DNA from: Dehalococcoidia bacterium
GTDB taxonomy: Bacteria; Chloroflexota; Dehalococcoidia; Tepidiformales; Tepidiformaceae
Length of the DNA: 64,000 nucleotides
Direction: 5' to 3'
NCBI GenBank assembly: GCA_020432045.1
Contig: JAGQHB010000078.1
Location: forward strand, 59,250 to 123,249
A model generated the notes under the pieces. That model saw only the letters and a program-made list of their open reading frames with translations. It made no database searches and was not told the DNA's origin. Shown piece after piece: positions 60,774-64,000 of this stretch. Numbering within the stretch: the first letter of the stretch is position 1; each line of letters begins with the position of its first letter. Made by a program: the position numbers and the translations under genes.

Positions 60774-61718
60774 ATGCGCGATACCCCGATCGTTGGACGC
60801 ACCGGGCCCCCTGGCAGAGAGGCGGCCAACGTCGTCCTGCGACGCGTTTGGGCGAACAGACTGACCTTCTCAGTCCGGGAATGGGGCACACCCGACGGAC
60901 CGCCCGTCGTCTGTGTGCCGGGGACCGGCCTCGCCGCGGCACTATTCGCGGGCGTGGAGGCGCGGCTTGCCGGGAGATGGCACGGATTCAGTATCGATCG
61001 ACGCGGACAGGGACTGAGCGACAAACCGCCATCAGGGTACGACTTTCAGGACTTCGCCGGGGACCTCGCCGCGATCGTGAAGGCGTTGGATATCCAGGAC
61101 GCGGTTGCCCTCGGGCATAGCGCAGGAGCAACTGATGTGCTGCTTGCAGCCGCAGCAGACCCCGGCCGCTGGCGGGGAATCGTCGCCATGGAACCAACGA
61201 TACAGGACCCGCGCACGCCGCCGAGCGCGCCACCGGACCAGGCGGAGTGGCGGGAGATACACGAGCGCACGCGGCGGCGGCGCGCTGGATTCCCGTCGTT
61301 CGAGGATGCTTTTGAACGCTACCGGCAGGCCCCGGTTTATTCCCGCGCGGACCCGGAGGCGCTACGCATTTACCTGCAGCATGCATTCAAAACAGCCACT
61401 GACGGCAGCGTCCTGTTGCGCTGCACACCTGAGATCGAAGCGCAGATGAACGCGCACATCAGTCTCGCGATGAACCATCGGCACTGGCCGCCAGAAGGCG
61501 GGGCCAGTCCGTTCGCTGCTCTGCTACGACTTCGGACACCGACGCTATTAGTGAGCACGGGCCAATCGGGAGAAGTCTATCCCCGCATGGTGCAAGTGGC
61601 CGCCAAGGTGATTCCGCACTCGATCCGCGAACACTATCCGGACGCCGGACACCTACTTCCCCTCGACCATCCCGATATCGTTGCCGGGCTGGCGGAACGG
61701 ATGATCGGGGCAGGGTAG
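60774..61718 (+). CDS. Alpha/beta-hydrolase fold protein
   Basis: 314 residues from the ATG at 60774, chosen because TAGAGT (60761-60766) lies 7 nt upstream, a leaderless arrangement; a start at 60738 lies upstream of this promoter. The core shows VVCVPGTGLAAALFAG (oxyanion loop region), FSIDRRGQGLSDKP, the nucleophile elbow ALGHSAGATD (GHSAG) and a C-terminal YPDAGHLLPLDHPD with the catalytic His. Asp or Glu of the triad is probably near LLVSTGQSGEVYP. A lid of about 90 residues separates the two halves. Esterase, epoxide hydrolase or C-C hydrolase are all possible. Confidence 0.88.
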   Translation: MRDTPIVGRTGPPGREAANVVLRRVWANRLTFSVREWGTPDGPPVVCVPGTGLAAALFAGVEARLAGRWHGFSIDRRGQGLSDKPPSGYDFQDFAGDLAAIVKALDIQDAVALGHSAGATDVLLAAAADPGRWRGIVAMEPTIQDPRTPPSAPPDQAEWREIHERTRRRRAGFPSFEDAFERYRQAPVYSRADPEALRIYLQHAFKTATDGSVLLRCTPEIEAQMNAHISLAMNHRHWPPEGGASPFAALLRLRTPTLLVSTGQSGEVYPRMVQVAAKVIPHSIREHYPDAGHLLPLDHPDIVAGLAERMIGAG

Positions 61719-61749
61719 GATCGGTCGAAGTCTGATCCCGAGGTGCCGG

Positions 61750-62070
61750 ATGTTTATTGCGATGAACCAATTCCAGGTCGATCCGCAGCGCGGAGCCGAG
61801 TTTGAAGCGGTGTGGCGGACACGGGAAAGCTACCTCCAGGGGTTCGACGGCTTCCGGAGCTTCGCGCTGCTGAAGGGCGACGACCCGGGTGACTACGTCT
61901 CCCATTCCATGTGGGAATCGCGCGAAGCATTCATGGCCTGGGCCACGTCCGACTCGTTCAAGCGAGCGCACGGGAACCGGATGCCAGAGGGCGTGCTCGC
62001 CGGGCATCCACGAGCCAGGTTCTACGAGGCGGTCATCGAAGAGCGAGCCGGAGAGGCTCCGGGAGGTTGA
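61750..62070 (+). CDS. Antibiotic-biosynthesis-monooxygenase-type (IsdG/HmoA-like) protein
   Basis: 106 residues. The ferredoxin-like ABM fold starts MFIAMNQFQVDPQRGAEFE. The Asn6, the Trp of HSMWESREAFMAWATSD and the His of FKRAHGNRMPEG match the Asn-Trp-His triad of IsdG/HmoA haem-degrading monooxygenases. Haem breakdown is thus a reasonable guess, though many ABM proteins act on other substrates. A GAGGTG site precedes the ATG. The methyltransferase gene starts within its last codons. Confidence 0.82.
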   Translation: MFIAMNQFQVDPQRGAEFEAVWRTRESYLQGFDGFRSFALLKGDDPGDYVSHSMWESREAFMAWATSDSFKRAHGNRMPEGVLAGHPRARFYEAVIEERAGEAPGG

Positions 62071-62723
62071 GCAGCGGGAGCGGCGAGTCTCCACTTCGCC
62101 CGGAGCACTTCCGGCGGGCGGACGACACCAACGACGCCTCGTTCTATGAGATCCCGAGGCTCGTCACCCACATCGATGACGCAGCGATCCGGGCGGCGAC
62201 TGAGTTCTACCGGGATCTTTTGCCGGCTGGCGGGCGCGTCCTCGACCTCATGTCCAGCTGGGTTTCGCATCTGCCGGAGGATGTGGAGTACGGCCACGTT
62301 GCGGGCCTCGGCATGAATGCCGAAGAACTGGCCGCCAACGCCCGCCTGCATGAGCGGGTCGTGCAGGACTTGAACATGAATCCGTCGTTCTCCTGGCCCG
62401 ATGGAAGTTTCGACGCTGCTATCGTGACGGTCTCGGTCCAGTACCTCACCCGGCCGGCTGACGTTTTCCGCGAGGTTGGTCGCATCCTCAGACCCGGCGC
62501 TCCTTTCGCGGTGCTCTATTCGAACCGCTGCTTCCCCACGAAAGCAGTTGCAGCCTGGCGGATGCTGGACGCGCGCGGCCACGCAGACTTGATCGGGCTG
62601 TATTTCCACCTCAGCGGTGCGTTCGGTCCGCCGGCCGTCTACGACCTGAGCCCACGGCCCGGCGTTTCGGACCCGCTCTACGCGGTCGTAGCTGGAACGG
62701 CCGGTGAGCCACCGCAAGCGTAG
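62067..62723 (+). CDS. SAM-dependent methyltransferase-like protein
   Basis: 218 residues from a TTG at 62067, which overlaps the previous stop (TTGA). A GGAGAGG site lies 9 nt upstream. Class I methyltransferase features: GGRVLDLMSSWVSHLP at the motif I place (DLMSSW instead of DxGxGxG), EYGHVAGLGMNAEELAAN, GSFDAAIVTVSVQYLTRP and EVGRILRPGAPFAVLYSN. The glycine-rich SAM loop is replaced, as in a group of methyltransferase-like proteins found in cyanobacteria and plants, so catalytic activity is uncertain. The substrate is unknown. Confidence 0.8.
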   Translation: MSSGSGESPLRPEHFRRADDTNDASFYEIPRLVTHIDDAAIRAATEFYRDLLPAGGRVLDLMSSWVSHLPEDVEYGHVAGLGMNAEELAANARLHERVVQDLNMNPSFSWPDGSFDAAIVTVSVQYLTRPADVFREVGRILRPGAPFAVLYSNRCFPTKAVAAWRMLDARGHADLIGLYFHLSGAFGPPAVYDLSPRPGVSDPLYAVVAGTAGEPPQA

Positions 62724-62729
62724 GTCTCG

Positions 62730-63827
62730 CTACTGCGTCGCCGCTATGGGCATGACGTGGAGGTCTTCCGGAGGAAGCTCAACCAGCCAGCGTTTCTGGG
62801 ATGCGATGCCAAGGACCTCGTACGGCCGGGTGGCGATTTCAACCTCCACGGCTGGCCCGGGCCCGATCGGTTGAAGGCGCAGCGTGTGGCTGGAGCCGTA
62901 GGCGAACTCCTCTGTGATCACCGCTTCGAAAACGTTTCCGGCTGAATCGCCTGGGACAAGGCCACGGCGCAGAATCGCGCGTTCAGCCCGGATCGCGACC
63001 TCAACCGGCATTCCAAGGGAGAACGAATGCCCACCAGGCGGATGCGCACAGTCCAACGCAAGACCCGAGACTTCCACTGACAGGCAATCCAGGCCAGCCG
63101 TCCGCACCGAACCAGTGAACACATTCGCGACTCCCGTCAGCTCTGCTACGCGCCGCGAAGCGGGAGCGCGAAAGATCACTTCGCGGGCGGCGAGCTGCAG
63201 AATTCGCCCGGCGTCGAAGACGGCGATACGTTCGGCGAGCAAGTGCGCCTCACGGAGGTCGTGGGTCACGAACACGATGGTGAGGCCGAGTTCGGCGCGA
63301 AGGCGTAGCAGCTCACGCCGCAAGGACGACCTGAGCGAGTCATCGAGTGCGCTGAACGGCTCGTCGAGCAACAGGACGCGGGCGTCACGGGCGAGCGCAC
63401 GCGCGAGGGCCACACGCTGCTGTTGGCCACCGGAAAGGGTCCGCGGCATCCGGTGTTCGAACCCTTGCAGGCCCAGCAGCCCCAGGAGCTCAGCCGTGCG
63501 CATTTGGCGGTCCACACCACGGGCGACCCCGAACGCGACGTTTTCGGCGACCGACATGTGCGGGAACAGCGCAAGGTCCTGCACGACGTAGCCAACGTTT
63601 CGCCGCTGGGGCGGAAGGTCGAGCCCTTTCGACGAATCGAAGACCGTGACGCCGTCGACGTCAATGTGACCAGCCTGTGGACGAATAAGGCCCGCGATTG
63701 CCTGCAGGGTGACACTCTTCCCAGCGCCTGAGTGGCCAAACAGGACAAGGATCTCGCGCTGCGCGGTAAAGGTTGCGTCGTAGTCAAAGCGTCCGAGGTG
63801 GAGCTGAGCTGAGAAGTCGATGCTCAC
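62730..63827 (-). CDS. modC: Molybdate ABC transporter ATP-binding protein
   Basis: 365 residues, GTG start that overlaps the modB stop by 3 bp. Walker A GHSGAGKS at 31-38, signature LSGGQQQ at 131-137, Walker B LLLDEP at about 152-157. The core is followed by a C-terminal TOBE/MOP-like region (VSGLALDCAHPPGG, PVEVAIRAERAILRR) that binds oxyanions in ModC. Tungstate or sulfate ATPases are possible, but the partner permease looks like ModB. Molybdate supply would serve molybdoenzymes outside the window. Confidence 0.92.
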   Translation of the reverse strand: MSIDFSAQLHLGRFDYDATFTAQREILVLFGHSGAGKSVTLQAIAGLIRPQAGHIDVDGVTVFDSSKGLDLPPQRRNVGYVVQDLALFPHMSVAENVAFGVARGVDRQMRTAELLGLLGLQGFEHRMPRTLSGGQQQRVALARALARDARVLLLDEPFSALDDSLRSSLRRELLRLRAELGLTIVFVTHDLREAHLLAERIAVFDAGRILQLAAREVIFRAPASRRVAELTGVANVFTGSVRTAGLDCLSVEVSGLALDCAHPPGGHSFSLGMPVEVAIRAERAILRRGLVPGDSAGNVFEAVITEEFAYGSSHTLRLQPIGPGPAVEVEIATRPYEVLGIASQKRWLVELPPEDLHVMPIAATQ

Positions 63828-64000
63828 GCCGTGTGTGCCCCGCGCGCAACGACCCGGAAGATCACCAGGGCTACCAGTGAGACGACGATGAGGATGAGCG
63901 AGAGCGCGATGGCGCCGGAGACACCGAGGGAAGACCCCTCGAAGGCACTAATAATCGCGAGCGGCATAGTCTGCGTCCGCCCTTCGAGATTGCCCGCAAA
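63824..64000 (-). CDS. modB: Molybdate ABC transporter permease, 3' end (partial)
   Basis: Only the last 58 codons are in the window. FAGNLEGRTQTMPLAIISAF is the conserved ModB cytoplasmic loop (GNxxGRTQTMPLAI). A final transmembrane helix (IALSLILIVVSLVALVIF) and a short basic tail follow. The TGA overlaps the modC GTG. The beginning of the gene lies beyond the right edge. Confidence 0.93.
   Translation of the reverse strand, partial: FAGNLEGRTQTMPLAIISAFEGSSLGVSGAIALSLILIVVSLVALVIFRVVARGAHTA

Noticed and set aside
1..64000. tRNA, rRNA, CRISPR arrays, insertion sequences and prophage genes
   Set aside because: I looked for cloverleaf-like sequences, repeated spacers, transposase motifs and terminal inverted repeats on both strands and saw none. 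A tRNAscan or ISfinder run would be decisive.

Overview
This is a 64 kb chromosomal stretch of a high-GC bacterium (roughly 60-65 % GC by eye). It is densely packed with housekeeping and metabolic genes and shows no phage, insertion sequence, CRISPR array, rRNA or tRNA gene. Three things fit an aerobic, heterotrophic Chloroflexota (Dehalococcoidia-like) lineage best: the Lhr/Nei pair, the two very large FtsX-type permeases, and the acyl-CoA chemistry (acyl-CoA dehydrogenase, class III CoA-transferase, 2-hydroxyacyl-CoA lyase, methylmalonyl-CoA mutase, MaoC hydratases). That placement is inference; the window carries no phylogenetic marker I could test.

Layout. 1-10.2 kb: a truncated cinA, a small YCII-like gene, a decayed copy of a kinase 5' end beside an intact membrane Ser/Thr kinase, acetyl-CoA synthetase, a zinc metallopeptidase, a lipoprotein that may be a glycosidase, a bactofilin-like membrane protein and the catalytic subunit of methylmalonyl-CoA mutase. 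10.3-21.5 kb: information processing (Lhr helicase overlapping a Nei glycosylase, a DnaQ-DinG fusion with a GNAT gene, an EF-G paralogue). 21.5-28.8 kb: secreted CAP protein, cyclophilin, an amidohydrolase/unknown/2-hydroxyacyl-CoA lyase run, an acyltransferase, an AhpD-like gene and a luciferase-like monooxygenase pseudogene. 28.8-37.6 kb: two divergent giant FtsX-type permeases and two ATPases, one carrying an apparent AbrB-like C-terminal domain. 37.6-45.5 kb: CoA-transferase/acyl-CoA dehydrogenase, FAD oxidase, VOC, MOSC and uvrC. 45.6-52.2 kb: a complete assimilatory sulfate reduction locus (sir divergent from cysH-cysC-cysD-cysN plus an ion-transporter-like membrane protein). 52.2-59.5 kb: paired MaoC genes, nitroreductase, and a VOC-acnA-icd unit behind a long structured leader. 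59.5-64 kb: thioesterase, EEP nuclease/phosphatase, hydrolase, monooxygenase, methyltransferase, and the start of a molybdate uptake operon (modC plus the 3' end of modB).

Whole-window observations. At least nine genes have a TANNNT hexamer exactly 6 or 7 nt before an ATG/GTG with no ribosome-binding site, the layout expected of leaderless mRNAs; I used this to choose several starts. The most unusual regulatory stretch is the roughly 225-nt leader of the VOC-acnA-icd unit. It contains a long-range stem, a hairpin carrying an 11-nt match to the 3' end of 16S rRNA, a hairpin that hides a perfect Shine-Dalgarno sequence, and an 11-codon leader peptide. Two genes are clearly broken: the kinase-like remnant at 1.06-1.27 kb and the flavin monooxygenase at 28.15-28.84 kb.
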